Of a stretch of DNA of 64,000 nt, positions 28,523 to 36,582 are shown piece after piece. The stretch lies in assembly GCA_964530325.1 (NCBI GenBank), contig CAZHAX010000002.1, positions 124,001 to 188,000 of the forward strand. Reading direction: 5' to 3'. A model generated the notes under the pieces. It worked only from the letters and a program-made list of their open reading frames with translations, had not been told where the DNA came from and searched no databases. The stretch's first letter is position 1; every line of letters begins with the position of its first letter. The position numbers and the translations under genes are program-made. Source of the DNA: CAZHAX01 sp964530325. Its GTDB lineage: Bacteria > Chloroflexota > Anaerolineae > B4-G1.

Positions 28523-29450
28523 GAACGACAGCGTGGCCGAGGAACGGGAGCTTACCTTCACCGTCGAAGCCGGGGGCGAACGGCTCGACACTATGATCGC
28601 CGCCAGGGTGGCCGATCTCAGCCGCTCGGTGGCCCACCGGCTGATCAAAGATGGCTCGGTCACGGTGAATGGCGAGCCGCGCAAGGCCAGCTTCCGGGTG
28701 GAGCCGGGCGACCGGGTGGCGGTGGTGTTGCCCGAGGAAGCGCCCGAACTGGTTCTGCCCGAGGATATCCCCCTCGACGTCGTCTATGAGGACGAGGTGA
28801 TGCTCGTCGTGAACAAGCCGGCCGGCATGGTCGTCCACCCCGCCGTGGGCCACCCCTCGGGCACGTTGGTGAATGCGCTCTTGGCCTACTGTCCCGCGGT
28901 CGCCGACGTGGGCGGCCTGGAGAGGGCCGGGATTGTGCACCGGCTGGACAAGGATACGTCCGGCGTGATCGTCGTGGCCAAGGACGAAGAAACCCGCACG
29001 GCACTTCAGAGGTTGTTCAAGCGAAGGCGGGTAGACAAGACCTATCTGGCGCTCGTGGAGGACCGGATTGAACCACGTGAAGGAATCATCGAGGCGCCGA
29101 TCGGCCGGGACAAGCGGAACCGGAAACGCATGGCGGTGGTGCGAAGTGGCCGAGAGGCGTACACTGCGTACCGGGTGCGGGAGTACGTGGGCGATTACTC
29201 GCTGCTCGAAGTGCGTCCCCGCACAGGCCGCACCCACCAGGTGCGCGTTCACCTGGCCTGGATCGGCTACCCGATAGTGGGGGATGCGGTCTACGGCCGC
29301 AGGCGGCAGGAACTGCTGCGCGACCGCTTCTTCCTCCACGCTGCGCGGCTGGAGTTTGAGCACCCGTCGTCCGGCGAGAAGCTGGTCGTGGAAGCGCCGC
29401 TGCCGCAGGAACTGCGGGGCGTTCTGCGGCAATTGCGCCGCAGACCCTAG
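28515..29450 (+). CDS. rluD: RluD-type ribosomal large subunit pseudouridine synthase
   Basis: A 311-residue enzyme with an N-terminal S4 RNA-binding domain (about 12-75, with RLDTMIAARV and VNGEPRKASFRV) and the RluA-type catalytic domain. HRLDKDTSGV near residue 140 contains the catalytic Asp, and RPRTGRTHQVRVHL is the second family motif. It isomerises uridines in 23S rRNA; the RluD assignment rather than RluC is inferred from context next to lspA, a common arrangement. ATG 28515 is chosen because the S4 domain begins soon after it. Confidence 0.93.
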   Translation: MAENDSVAEERELTFTVEAGGERLDTMIAARVADLSRSVAHRLIKDGSVTVNGEPRKASFRVEPGDRVAVVLPEEAPELVLPEDIPLDVVYEDEVMLVVNKPAGMVVHPAVGHPSGTLVNALLAYCPAVADVGGLERAGIVHRLDKDTSGVIVVAKDEETRTALQRLFKRRRVDKTYLALVEDRIEPREGIIEAPIGRDKRNRKRMAVVRSGREAYTAYRVREYVGDYSLLEVRPRTGRTHQVRVHLAWIGYPIVGDAVYGRRRQELLRDRFFLHAARLEFEHPSSGEKLVVEAPLPQELRGVLRQLRRRP

Positions 29451-29568
29451 AGGCCTTTGGGGTGTGCGCCTACTCGACTGCCTCAGCACCGTCTTCAGCT
29501 CCCGTTGGGCCTGCCGCAGAGCCGTGGACCGTGCAGGAGGGGGGGCGAGCATAGCAGGCAGCGCGGAC

Positions 29569-31071
29569 ATGAGAGCGCGTCTGACGTCGTTTCTGCTGGT
29601 CGTCACTCTGTCCGGCTGCGCGCCGATACCGACGGCGACGATGGCTGCTCCAGCAGCGGCGACCGAGCCGGCCTCCACTACGGAGCTCCCGCCTCCGACC
29701 ACAGCAGCGACTCCTGATGTCAGCTGCACCCATTACGCGGCCGCCGACGGCAGCGACGAGGGCGCGGGCAGCGAGGCAGAGCCATGGGCAACGCTTCAGC
29801 ACGCCGCAGAGTCGGCTCATCCAGGCGACGTCGTCTGCTTCCGGGGCGGCACCTATCTCGTCGATGAGACACACCTGGCTAGCTCTGGCAGCCCGGATGC
29901 CCCTATCACGTTCATAGCCTGCCCTGGGGAGTCGCCTGCGTTTGATGGCGGCGACAGGGTGGGAGGATTGCTGATCCTGGACTCAGGCACGTCCCACGTT
30001 CGCATCAGCGGCTTTGCGCTGCGCGGGTTCACGATCTGGGGGATCACGCTCGCCGGTGACAATCGGTATGTTCGCCTCGACCACCTTGATATCGGCGGAG
30101 GCGAGGCCAGCGTCCGCTTCACGTATGGCGAGACCGAGGGCCCGCCGGAGGAGGGGCCTGTGGAGCACGTCACGCTGGAGGACAGCATCATTCACGGCAG
30201 CCAGTACTCGGCGGTGGACTGCACGCCCGGGCCCTGCAACCACATGGTCGTCAGCAGGGTGGAGATCTTCGACACCGGGCTGGACGGGGAGGCCTTCTAC
30301 GGCTCCGACGGACTGGAGTTCGCCCGCGGCTACCCTGTTGTGGTGGAGGACTGCTACATCCACGACAACGGCGGCGACGGGATCGACCTCAATTCCCGCG
30401 ACCGGGCCGGCAACGCCAGCGGCGTGGTCGTGCGGCGCAACCGCGTGGTGCGCAACCATCTCAACGGAATCAAGCTCTGGGCGGGCGGCAGGATGGAGAA
30501 CAACATCGTCTGGGGCCAGGGGAACAGCGCCGTGTGGGTGGGTACCTATCCGAGCACGGTAGAAGTGGTCAACAACACCATTGCCTACAACATGTGGGAT
30601 ACTGCCTACAGCCAGCGCAACTGGGCCTTTGTGGCTGGCTATCCGGAGGCTGTGCAGTCGCCGCCGGTGACTCTCACGCTGGTGAACAACATCTTTGCCT
30701 TCAACGCCGATCCCACGGCAGGCGGCCCCACAGGCGTCTATCTGGGGCCGGGAGTGAACCTAGTGCGGGAGGAGCATAACCTCTACTACAGCAGGGCGGA
30801 TGGTGAGATCACAGCGGAGTTCGTGAGCGGGCGCGATGTCTTCTTCACGCGCGCTGAGATCGCCGATGGCGCCTGGGCGCGCATTGCTGGCCTGGGACAG
30901 AACGCACTGACCAGCGACCCGCTGTTCGTCTCGGGCTGGCCAGATGTGAATCTGCGCCTTGGGGCAGGGAGTCCCGCCGAAGACGCCGGCAGCGCAGAGG
31001 GCGTTCCTGCCGGCGACGCCGACGGCGCTCCTCGCGGCGCGCGGCCTGACCTTGGCGCCTATGAGCGGTAG
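29569..31071 (+). CDS. Right-handed beta-helix lipoprotein
   Basis: A 500-residue surface lipoprotein. The signal ends in the lipobox LSGC near residue 17, followed by a Thr/Ala/Pro-rich stalk (18-50). From residue 55 (HYAAADGSDEGAGSEAEPWATLQHA) it follows the DUF1565/parallel beta-helix pattern, with repeated Asn-rich turns such as VVRRNRVVRNHLNGIKLW and VVNNTIAYN. Such proteins include polysaccharide lyases and carbohydrate-binding factors. I cannot identify the catalytic residues or substrate. ATG 29569 places the signal peptide correctly. No promoter is clear; read-through from rluD is possible. Confidence 0.85.
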   Translation: MRARLTSFLLVVTLSGCAPIPTATMAAPAAATEPASTTELPPPTTAATPDVSCTHYAAADGSDEGAGSEAEPWATLQHAAESAHPGDVVCFRGGTYLVDETHLASSGSPDAPITFIACPGESPAFDGGDRVGGLLILDSGTSHVRISGFALRGFTIWGITLAGDNRYVRLDHLDIGGGEASVRFTYGETEGPPEEGPVEHVTLEDSIIHGSQYSAVDCTPGPCNHMVVSRVEIFDTGLDGEAFYGSDGLEFARGYPVVVEDCYIHDNGGDGIDLNSRDRAGNASGVVVRRNRVVRNHLNGIKLWAGGRMENNIVWGQGNSAVWVGTYPSTVEVVNNTIAYNMWDTAYSQRNWAFVAGYPEAVQSPPVTLTLVNNIFAFNADPTAGGPTGVYLGPGVNLVREEHNLYYSRADGEITAEFVSGRDVFFTRAEIADGAWARIAGLGQNALTSDPLFVSGWPDVNLRLGAGSPAEDAGSAEGVPAGDADGAPRGARPDLGAYER

Positions 31072-31277
31072 CATCGTGTTGTGCGCGCTGAGCCGCTGGG
31101 GGGCGCTGCGTGCCACCTCGCACGGAATGACGGAGCTTCTTGGCGTTGTGCGATGGGCAGGCAGAAGACCCTGGACGTGTCCAAGCGTGAGGTCTTCCAG
31201 TTGGTGGAAGATGGGCCTGTGGTGTGTCATCCGCTCGCGGGGGACGGGCTTGCTACGACCTTGATGAGGAGGCTACT

Positions 31278-32708
31278 GTGGCGCTGAGAGTCAACTGCAC
31301 CATGTGCGGGGCGAGCATCCCCGCCGACGATCAGGCGATTCGGCGCGGGTTGGTTGCCTGCGACTACTGCTCAACCATCCTGCGAATCACGGATAAGGGC
31401 ACCGAGGAGTACAAAGGGCTTCTCGCCCGGCGCGAGGTGCCTTCCGGCGTCGCCGTGCAGCGGAAGGGGCCGGGAGAGATCACCATCGTTGCCCGGCGCT
31501 CCAGGCAGTCCGCCGCGAACTTCGATAGCTATGGCGCAAAGCGGGGGGTGAAGATCGGCCTGGCTATCGGCGCCGTCGTCGGCGTCCCCGCCGGACTCAT
31601 CCTGGGCTTGGGCCTCGGCGGCGCGATACTGGGCTTGGGCCTCGGGGGCGCGACACTGGGCTTGGGCCTCGGGGGGGCGATACTGGGCTTCCTCGCCGCC
31701 GCTGTGCCCGCCGTGCTGATTGCGGTCATCGTCGTGGCGGTGCTGGATCGCAACCTGCCGCCACTCAGGCTGGAGGGTGGCGTCATCTACCCGTCGCTGG
31801 GCTGGGGCGGCCCGGGGCCGCTGAGGGCCGATTCCGTGCAGCAGCTCTACTCTGTCGTCGCCAGGGTGCGTACTGCCCCCGGCCATCCTCCGTTCGAGAA
31901 CTGCAGTGTGTGTGCGGTGACTGAGGACGGGAAACGAGCCAACCTGCTTGCGGGTGTGGAGAGCGCGGAGGTGGCCCTCTACGTTGAGGAGATTCTGGAG
32001 GTCGAAGCGGGCATCTTCAATCTGCCGGTCTATGGCGACGTCGAGATCCCACGGGGAAAGGGCAAGCAGATTGCCGGATTGCCCGGGGCGCCGCCGGTGG
32101 AAGACCTGCGCTGCGAGTCGTGCGGCCAGGAGCTGAGCGTGACGCCTGAGGCCTGGCGGCGCGGCTTCGTTGTATGTGAATACTGCAGCGGGCTGGTGCT
32201 GCTGTACGAGCCGGGGTCGACCAAGCCCATACTGGGAATGCCAGCCGCCGGCTCGCCGAGGCTGCGGTACCGCGTCGAGAAGAGACCTGGGGGCCTGTCC
32301 ATCTTCGCGTCCGACACGGGCACGGAGGTGCTCCGGGTCGACGGGGACAGGCTGGACATGCTGGATCCGACCGGCGGGTCCCATCCTCTCGCCCTGGCGC
32401 CAGGTGCCTCTATCCGGGTCAAGCAGGCCGCCGCCCCGCTGGCGGGTGCGTATGGGGTCGGCTCGATGGCCCGCTCGGCGGGTCGGTTATTCGGCAGGAT
32501 GAAGGACGCCATGGCCTACTCGGGCGATGTCGATCCACTGCGGCTGATGTTCCAAGGTGGGGCGCCTGCCGAGTTCGAGATCGTCGCTCGTGAGGCCGAC
32601 GGGCGAGAGACCCGCCTGGTTGGGAATACAGCGGATCCGCGAGAGGCCCTACAGCTCGCAGAGGCCCTGAGGCAGGCTCTCAGGCTGCATGACGCGGGCG
32701 GACGCTGA
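31278..32708 (+). CDS. Zinc-ribbon membrane protein with Gly-Leu tandem repeats
   Basis: A 476-residue protein of unknown function. It starts with a zinc ribbon (CTMCG near residue 7 and CDYC near 29), then a hydrophobic region (about 90-155) built partly from three 9-residue LGLGLGGAI-type repeats and a membrane helix. A second ribbon (CESCG near 278, CEYC near 300) follows, and the C-terminal part is soluble. The paired ribbons may bind nucleic acid or protein. GTG 31278 is chosen for GAGGAGG five bases upstream and because the first ribbon begins at once. The 206 bases upstream hold nothing I can name. Confidence 0.65.
   Translation: MALRVNCTMCGASIPADDQAIRRGLVACDYCSTILRITDKGTEEYKGLLARREVPSGVAVQRKGPGEITIVARRSRQSAANFDSYGAKRGVKIGLAIGAVVGVPAGLILGLGLGGAILGLGLGGATLGLGLGGAILGFLAAAVPAVLIAVIVVAVLDRNLPPLRLEGGVIYPSLGWGGPGPLRADSVQQLYSVVARVRTAPGHPPFENCSVCAVTEDGKRANLLAGVESAEVALYVEEILEVEAGIFNLPVYGDVEIPRGKGKQIAGLPGAPPVEDLRCESCGQELSVTPEAWRRGFVVCEYCSGLVLLYEPGSTKPILGMPAAGSPRLRYRVEKRPGGLSIFASDTGTEVLRVDGDRLDMLDPTGGSHPLALAPGASIRVKQAAAPLAGAYGVGSMARSAGRLFGRMKDAMAYSGDVDPLRLMFQGGAPAEFEIVAREADGRETRLVGNTADPREALQLAEALRQALRLHDAGGR
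31602..31682 (+). repeat. Three tandem 27-bp repeats inside a coding region
   Basis: Units at 31602-31628, 31629-31655 and 31656-31682 differ at only a few bases. Each begins CTGGGCTTGGGCCTCGG and encodes LGLGLGGAI or a close variant. A partial fourth copy begins at 31683. Confidence 0.9.
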
Positions 32709-32728
32709 GACCCCAAGCGTCTGGACGC

Positions 32729-32757
32729 TTGACACCTCCCCTTGCTTGTTGTATAAT
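32729..32757 (+). promoter_or_regulatory. Perfect consensus promoter of the ilv-leu operon
   Basis: TTGACA at 32729-32734 and TATAAT at 32752-32757 with a 17-base spacer. Transcription should begin near 32764, giving a leader of about 450 bases before ilvB. Confidence 0.88.
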
Positions 32758-32781
32758 CTACACAACTAGAGGGGAAATCAC

Positions 32782-32853
32782 GTGAAAGACTCACGCAGCT
32801 TGCTCGTCATTCTGCCCGACCTGCTCCTTGTAGTTATCGGCAAGGAGAGATAG
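32782..32853 (+). CDS. Leader peptide 1 of the ilv-leu operon
   Basis: A 23-residue frame, GTG 32782 to TAG 32851-32853, with GAGGGG about seven bases upstream. Residues 7-19 read LLVILPDLLLVVI, so 11 of 13 codons call for Leu, Val or Ile. It sits 25 bases after a perfect promoter and 40 bases before a strong hairpin, upstream of a complete branched-chain biosynthetic operon. This matches leader peptides such as ilvL and leuL of enterobacteria in logic. Part of its coding sequence forms a stem, CTCCTTG (32824-32830) with CAAGGAG (32841-32847), that could act as the pause hairpin. Translation is inferred. Confidence 0.85.
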   Translation: MKDSRSLLVILPDLLLVVIGKER

Positions 32854-32893
32854 CCTTTTGGGCAGGTGAGCTGCAGAGCGCACGTAGCAACCA

Positions 32894-32916
32894 GGAGCCG
32901 CCCAAAGGGCGGCTCC
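32894..32916 (+). terminator. Attenuator terminator 1 of the ilv-leu leader
   Basis: GGAGCCGCCC (32894-32903) pairs with GGGCGGCTCC (32907-32916) around AAA: a perfect 10-base-pair stem followed by GATTCGTTGT, which is only modestly T-rich. Upstream, CTGCCC (32812-32817) can pair with GGGCAG (32860-32865), and ACCTGC (32819-32824) with GCAGGT (32862-32867). An exact antiterminator for this hairpin is not obvious. Confidence 0.8.
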
Positions 32917-32958
32917 GATTCGTTGTAGCGCTGATCTGCAACCAGGGAGCTAGTTGAC

Positions 32959-33114
32959 TTGACAGCAGGTAGATCGAACTGGGGAAGAAGGCCGCACGGG
33001 GGAGCCGCTACTAACGGCTGGTGGGCCAGCAGCCGCGCGCTGGGCCTGCCGGTAGTCGTCGTTCGCCTGCTCCTCCTGCTGGGGAGCGGCGGAGAGATGG
33101 GGCGGCGCCCGTAG
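32959..33114 (+). CDS. Putative leader peptide 2 of the ilv-leu operon
   Basis: A 51-residue frame, TTG 32959 to TAG 33112-33114, with AGGGAG nine bases upstream. After an ordinary N-terminal half it reads LGLPVVVVRLLLLL (codons at 33040-33081): four Val codons in a row, Arg, then five Leu codons in a row. It lies between terminator 1 and a second hairpin, repeating the layout of leader 1. The TTG start is the weakest point; no in-frame ATG or GTG precedes the Val/Leu run. The run is too biased to dismiss, although GC-rich DNA can produce Leu/Val tracts by chance. Confidence 0.6.
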   Translation: MTAGRSNWGRRPHGGAATNGWWASSRALGLPVVVVRLLLLLGSGGEMGRRP

Positions 33115-33170
33115 GTTCAGGCCAAGGCTGAGCGAGACGCGGGAAGGAAGCCGCCCGGAGGGGCGGCTTC
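33100..33170 (+). promoter_or_regulatory. Attenuator 2: antiterminator segment and terminator
   Basis: GAAGCCGCCC (33147-33156) pairs with GGGCGGCTTC (33161-33170) around GGAG, giving a 10-base-pair terminator stem followed by AGTCTTGT. GGGCGGC (33100-33106), inside the end of leader 2, can pair with GCCGCCC (33150-33156) of the terminator. A ribosome at the leader 2 stop (33112) would cover 33100-33106, while one stalled in the Val/Leu run (33052-33081) would leave it free. The arrangement is the same as at aspS. Confidence 0.65.
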
Positions 33171-33214
33171 AGTCTTGTATGGCCCCGCCGAAGCCGGGCG
33201 CGAAGGAGGATGAG

Positions 33215-34930
33215 ATGAAGCGGTCAGGTGCACAAATAGTCTGGGAGACGCTGAAGCACGAGGGCGCGGAGGTCGTCTTCGGCATACCCGGCGGGGCGAT
33301 AATGCACACCTACCACCCCCGCCAGGACTACGGCGTCCGCCATATCCTGGTGCGGCACGAGCAGTGCGCGGCCCACGCCGCGGACGGCTACGCCAGAGCC
33401 TCAGGGCGCGTGGGTGTGGCGATGGCCACGTCTGGGCCCGGTGCCACCAATCTGGTCACCGGAATCGCCACTGCAATGATGGACTCCGTGCCTATTGTCT
33501 GTATCACCGGTCAGGTGGAGGTGCCCTTGATCGGGTCAGATGCCTTCCAGGAGACCGATATCACGGGCATCACGCTGCCGGTGACCAAGCACAATTACCT
33601 GGTGACCGAAGTCGACGAGTTGGCGGATACGATTCACGAGGCCTTCTACATCGCCCGCAGCGGCCGGCCCGGCCCGGTGCTGATCGATCTGCCGAAGGAC
33701 GTGCAGATGGCAGAGACCGATTTCTCGCCGCCCAAGGACGAGGTAGTGCTGCCCGGCTACAGTCCGGTGGGCCCCGGGGAGCCGGATGCGGTGCAGCGGG
33801 CGGCCGACCTGATCAACGAGGCGGAGCGTCCCATCGTCCTCGCCGGCCACGGTGTTCTGATGTCCGGCGCGACTGATGCGCTCGTGGCCTTCGTGGAGAA
33901 GGTGAGTGTGCCGGTGACCCTGACGCTCCTGGGCAAAGGCGGGTTCCCCGAGTCGCATCCCCTGTGCCTGGGGATGATGGGCATGCACGGCGAGGCCTAC
34001 GTCAACCACGCGATCCAGCAGGCGGATCTGCTGCTGGCCTTCGGCATGCGCTTCGATGACCGCGTGACGGGCAAGCTCGATCGCTACGCACCAAACGCCC
34101 GCAAGGTCCACGTCGATCTCGACGCAGCAGAGATCAACAAGCTCATCCCGGCGGACGTGCCGGTGCTGGGCGACCTGCGCCGGGTGTTGGAGCAGCTGAT
34201 GCCTCTGGTCAAGAAGGCGTCGCACACGGAGTGGCTGGCCCGCATAGTGGAGTGGCGCAGTGAGAGCGACGAGCGGGATATAATCAACCAGCCGCATAAC
34301 GGCCGCCTTCTCGCCCCGCACGTGGCCCACGCCATCTGGCAGGCGACCGGGGGAGAGGCGATAGTCGTCACCGGCGTCGGCCAGAACCAGATGTGGGCGG
34401 CACAGTACTACCACAGCGACCAGCCGGGATTTCTGATTACTTCCGGGGGGTTGGGAACGATGGGCTTTGGCCTGCCCGCAGCGATGGGGGCCCAGGTGGC
34501 CCAGCCAGATCGGGAGGTCTGGGCCATAGTCGGCGACGGCGGTTTCCAGATGACTCTGCACGATCTGGCGACGATCGTCCAGGAGAAGCTGCCGGTGAAG
34601 GTTGCCGTGCTGAACAACTCGTGTCTGGGGATGGTGCGCCAGTGGCAGGAGCTATTCTACAACAAGCGGTACGAATCGACCTCCCTCGTGAACCCTGACT
34701 TCATCAAGCTGGCCGACGCGTACGGCGTGCGAGGCTGGCGTGTGACCGGGCCGGAGGAGACACGGAAGGCGATCGACGAGGCGCGCTCGCACGATGGCCC
34801 CGCGCTGGTCGAATTCCAGATCGCTCAGACAGGGGACGACGGCAACGTCTATCCGATGGTGCCGTCCGGCGCAGCGCTGGACGAGATGATTCTCCGGCCC
34901 ACTGGCAAGGCTGGCAGGAGCAAGGAATAG
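33215..34930 (+). CDS. ilvB: Acetolactate synthase, large (catalytic) subunit
   Basis: A 571-residue ThDP enzyme that makes acetolactate or acetohydroxybutyrate, the first common step to Val/Leu/Ile. The N-terminal PYR domain has the catalytic Glu in RHEQCAAHAADGYARASG near residue 50. A central FAD/Rossmann domain follows, and the PP domain has GDGGFQMTLHDLAT with the metal-binding Asp and the downstream NNSCLGMVRQWQ. ATG 33215 follows AAGGAGGATGAG; an ATG at 33179 lies in the foot of attenuator 2 and is less likely. First structural gene of the operon, 11 bases before ilvN. Confidence 0.97.
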   Translation: MKRSGAQIVWETLKHEGAEVVFGIPGGAIMHTYHPRQDYGVRHILVRHEQCAAHAADGYARASGRVGVAMATSGPGATNLVTGIATAMMDSVPIVCITGQVEVPLIGSDAFQETDITGITLPVTKHNYLVTEVDELADTIHEAFYIARSGRPGPVLIDLPKDVQMAETDFSPPKDEVVLPGYSPVGPGEPDAVQRAADLINEAERPIVLAGHGVLMSGATDALVAFVEKVSVPVTLTLLGKGGFPESHPLCLGMMGMHGEAYVNHAIQQADLLLAFGMRFDDRVTGKLDRYAPNARKVHVDLDAAEINKLIPADVPVLGDLRRVLEQLMPLVKKASHTEWLARIVEWRSESDERDIINQPHNGRLLAPHVAHAIWQATGGEAIVVTGVGQNQMWAAQYYHSDQPGFLITSGGLGTMGFGLPAAMGAQVAQPDREVWAIVGDGGFQMTLHDLATIVQEKLPVKVAVLNNSCLGMVRQWQELFYNKRYESTSLVNPDFIKLADAYGVRGWRVTGPEETRKAIDEARSHDGPALVEFQIAQTGDDGNVYPMVPSGAALDEMILRPTGKAGRSKE

Positions 34931-34941
34931 GAGGGGCGGCA

Positions 34942-35442
34942 ATGGAAAGCACACTGATCGCTCTGGTGGAGGACAAGCCGGGAGTGCTGAATCGCGTGGC
35001 CAGCCTCTTCCGACGCCGCGCGTTCAACATCGAAAGCCTGGCCGTCGGCCACACTGAAGTGCCGGGCGTTTCGCGCATGACGATCGTCGTTGACAGCGAT
35101 CGGACCGACGTGCTGAAGGTGGCGCAGAACCTGCACAAGCTGGTCAACGTGATCAAGGTCGATGATGTCACCGAGTCGCCGACCGTGATGCGTGACCTGG
35201 CGCTGATCAAAGTCAAGGCGAACGCGGACGGCGGCTCCAGGTCGGAAGTGCTGCAGATCGTGGAGACGTTCAGGGCCCGTGTCGTCGACGTCAGCCTGGA
35301 TACGCTGATGGTAGAAGTGACGGGCACCGACGAGAAGATCGATGGCCTCGTCGAAGTCCTGAGGCCGTACGGCATCGTGGAGATGGTACGCACCGGCCGG
35401 GTGGCCATGGTGCGGGGCAGCAACGGAGCGAGCAAGGAATAG
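34942..35442 (+). CDS. ilvN: Acetolactate synthase, small (regulatory) subunit
   Basis: A 166-residue regulatory subunit. The N-terminal ACT domain begins at once (LIALVEDKPGVLNRVASLFRRRAFNIESL) and is where valine feedback binding occurs in relatives. A second ACT-like domain occupies about 85-160. Length is typical for the IlvH/IlvN short form. The start has AGGAGGGGCGGCA upstream. It lies between ilvB and ilvC in the classical order. Confidence 0.96.
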   Translation: MESTLIALVEDKPGVLNRVASLFRRRAFNIESLAVGHTEVPGVSRMTIVVDSDRTDVLKVAQNLHKLVNVIKVDDVTESPTVMRDLALIKVKANADGGSRSEVLQIVETFRARVVDVSLDTLMVEVTGTDEKIDGLVEVLRPYGIVEMVRTGRVAMVRGSNGASKE

Positions 35443-35498
35443 GCAAGCCTGTCTCCCTGCGGGAGGCGGCAACACAACGACAAGACTGGGAGGGGATT

Positions 35499-36554
35499 AT
35501 GGCGAAGATCGATTTCGGGGGAGTTGTCGAGCAAGTTGTCACCAGAGACGAGTTCCCGCTGGAGAAGGCCCGTAAGGTGCTGAAGGATGAGGTCATCGCC
35601 GTGCTCGGCTACGGAGTTCAGGGGCCGGCTCAGTCACTGAACATGAAGGACAACGGCATCGACGTCATCGTCGGGCAGTGGGAGGGCGACCAGGCGGCCT
35701 GGGACAAGGCGGTCGGCGATGGTTGGGTGCCTGGGGAGACCCTCTTCTCTTTGGAGGAGGCTACGGAGCGGGGGACGATCGTGCAGTATCTCGTCTCCGA
35801 CGCGGCGCAGATGCTCACCTGGCCGAACATCAAACCACACCTGAAGGAAGGTGATGCGCTCTACTTCTCGCACGGCTTCTCGATAGTCTACGCTGACCAG
35901 ACGGGAGTCGTTCCGCCGGACAACGTCGACGTCATACTCGTCGCCCCGAAGGGATCGGGCAGGAGTGTCCGCGCCAACTTCCTGGCAGGTAGCGGCATCA
36001 ACTCAAGCTACGCCGTGCACCAGGATTACACCGGCCGGGCCAAGCAGCGAACGCTGGCCATCGGGATCGGCATTGGGTCCGGCTACCTGTTCCCTACCAC
36101 GTTCGAGAAGGAGGTCCACAGCGACCTCACCGGCGAGCGGGGTGTGCTCATGGGCGCCCTGGCCGGGATCATGGAAGCTCAATACAATGTGCTGCGCAGG
36201 AACGGCCACAGCCCGAGCGAAGCCTTCAACGAAACTGTCGAGGAGCTGACCCAGAGCCTGATCCGCCTGGTCGACCAGAACGGCATGGACTGGATGTATG
36301 CCAATTGCAGCACGACCGCGCAACGGGGGGCGCTCGATTGGCGCCACGAGTTTCGCGAGGCCGTTGCTCCGGTCTTCGACAGGCTGTACAAGAGCGTCGT
36401 CTCCGGCGAGCAGACAGGCATCGTCCTGGAAGCGAACGCCGCCCCGGATTACAGGGAGCGGCTGGAGGAAGAGCTCCGGGAGATGCGGGAGTCGGAGATG
36501 TGGCGGGCGGGCGCCGCCGTGCGTTCGCTGCGCCCCGATAGCTGGGGGAAGTAG
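35499..36554 (+). CDS. ilvC: Ketol-acid reductoisomerase, fungal Ilv5-like type
   Basis: A 351-residue KARI that isomerises and reduces acetolactate to dihydroxyisovalerate. The Rossmann motif GYGVQGPAQSLNMKDNG near residue 37 and the segments APKGSGRSVR, GINSSYAV, NGHSPSEAFNETVEE, CSTTAQRGALDW and the C-terminal SLRPDSWG resemble yeast Ilv5 and related bacterial forms more than the usual 330-residue bacterial enzyme. The cofactor loop reads VGQWEGDQAAW, with Glu and Asp and no Arg/Ser to hold the NADPH phosphate, so NADH use is plausible. ATG follows GGGAGGGGATT. Third gene of the operon. Confidence 0.94.
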   Translation: MAKIDFGGVVEQVVTRDEFPLEKARKVLKDEVIAVLGYGVQGPAQSLNMKDNGIDVIVGQWEGDQAAWDKAVGDGWVPGETLFSLEEATERGTIVQYLVSDAAQMLTWPNIKPHLKEGDALYFSHGFSIVYADQTGVVPPDNVDVILVAPKGSGRSVRANFLAGSGINSSYAVHQDYTGRAKQRTLAIGIGIGSGYLFPTTFEKEVHSDLTGERGVLMGALAGIMEAQYNVLRRNGHSPSEAFNETVEELTQSLIRLVDQNGMDWMYANCSTTAQRGALDWRHEFREAVAPVFDRLYKSVVSGEQTGIVLEANAAPDYRERLEEELREMRESEMWRAGAAVRSLRPDSWGK

Positions 36555-36582
36555 CGGTCCCACGAGGAGTGGAGCGAGACCG

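Noticed and set aside
32954..32986. TTGACTTGACA as an internal -35 promoter in the ilv leader
   Set aside because: There is no recognisable -10 hexamer 16-18 bases downstream; the TTG fits better as the start codon of leader peptide 2.
33179..33214. Upstream ATG of ilvB at 33179
   Set aside because: It lies nine bases after attenuator hairpin 2 without a binding site, whereas ATG 33215 has AAGGAGG at the right distance and begins the family similarity.
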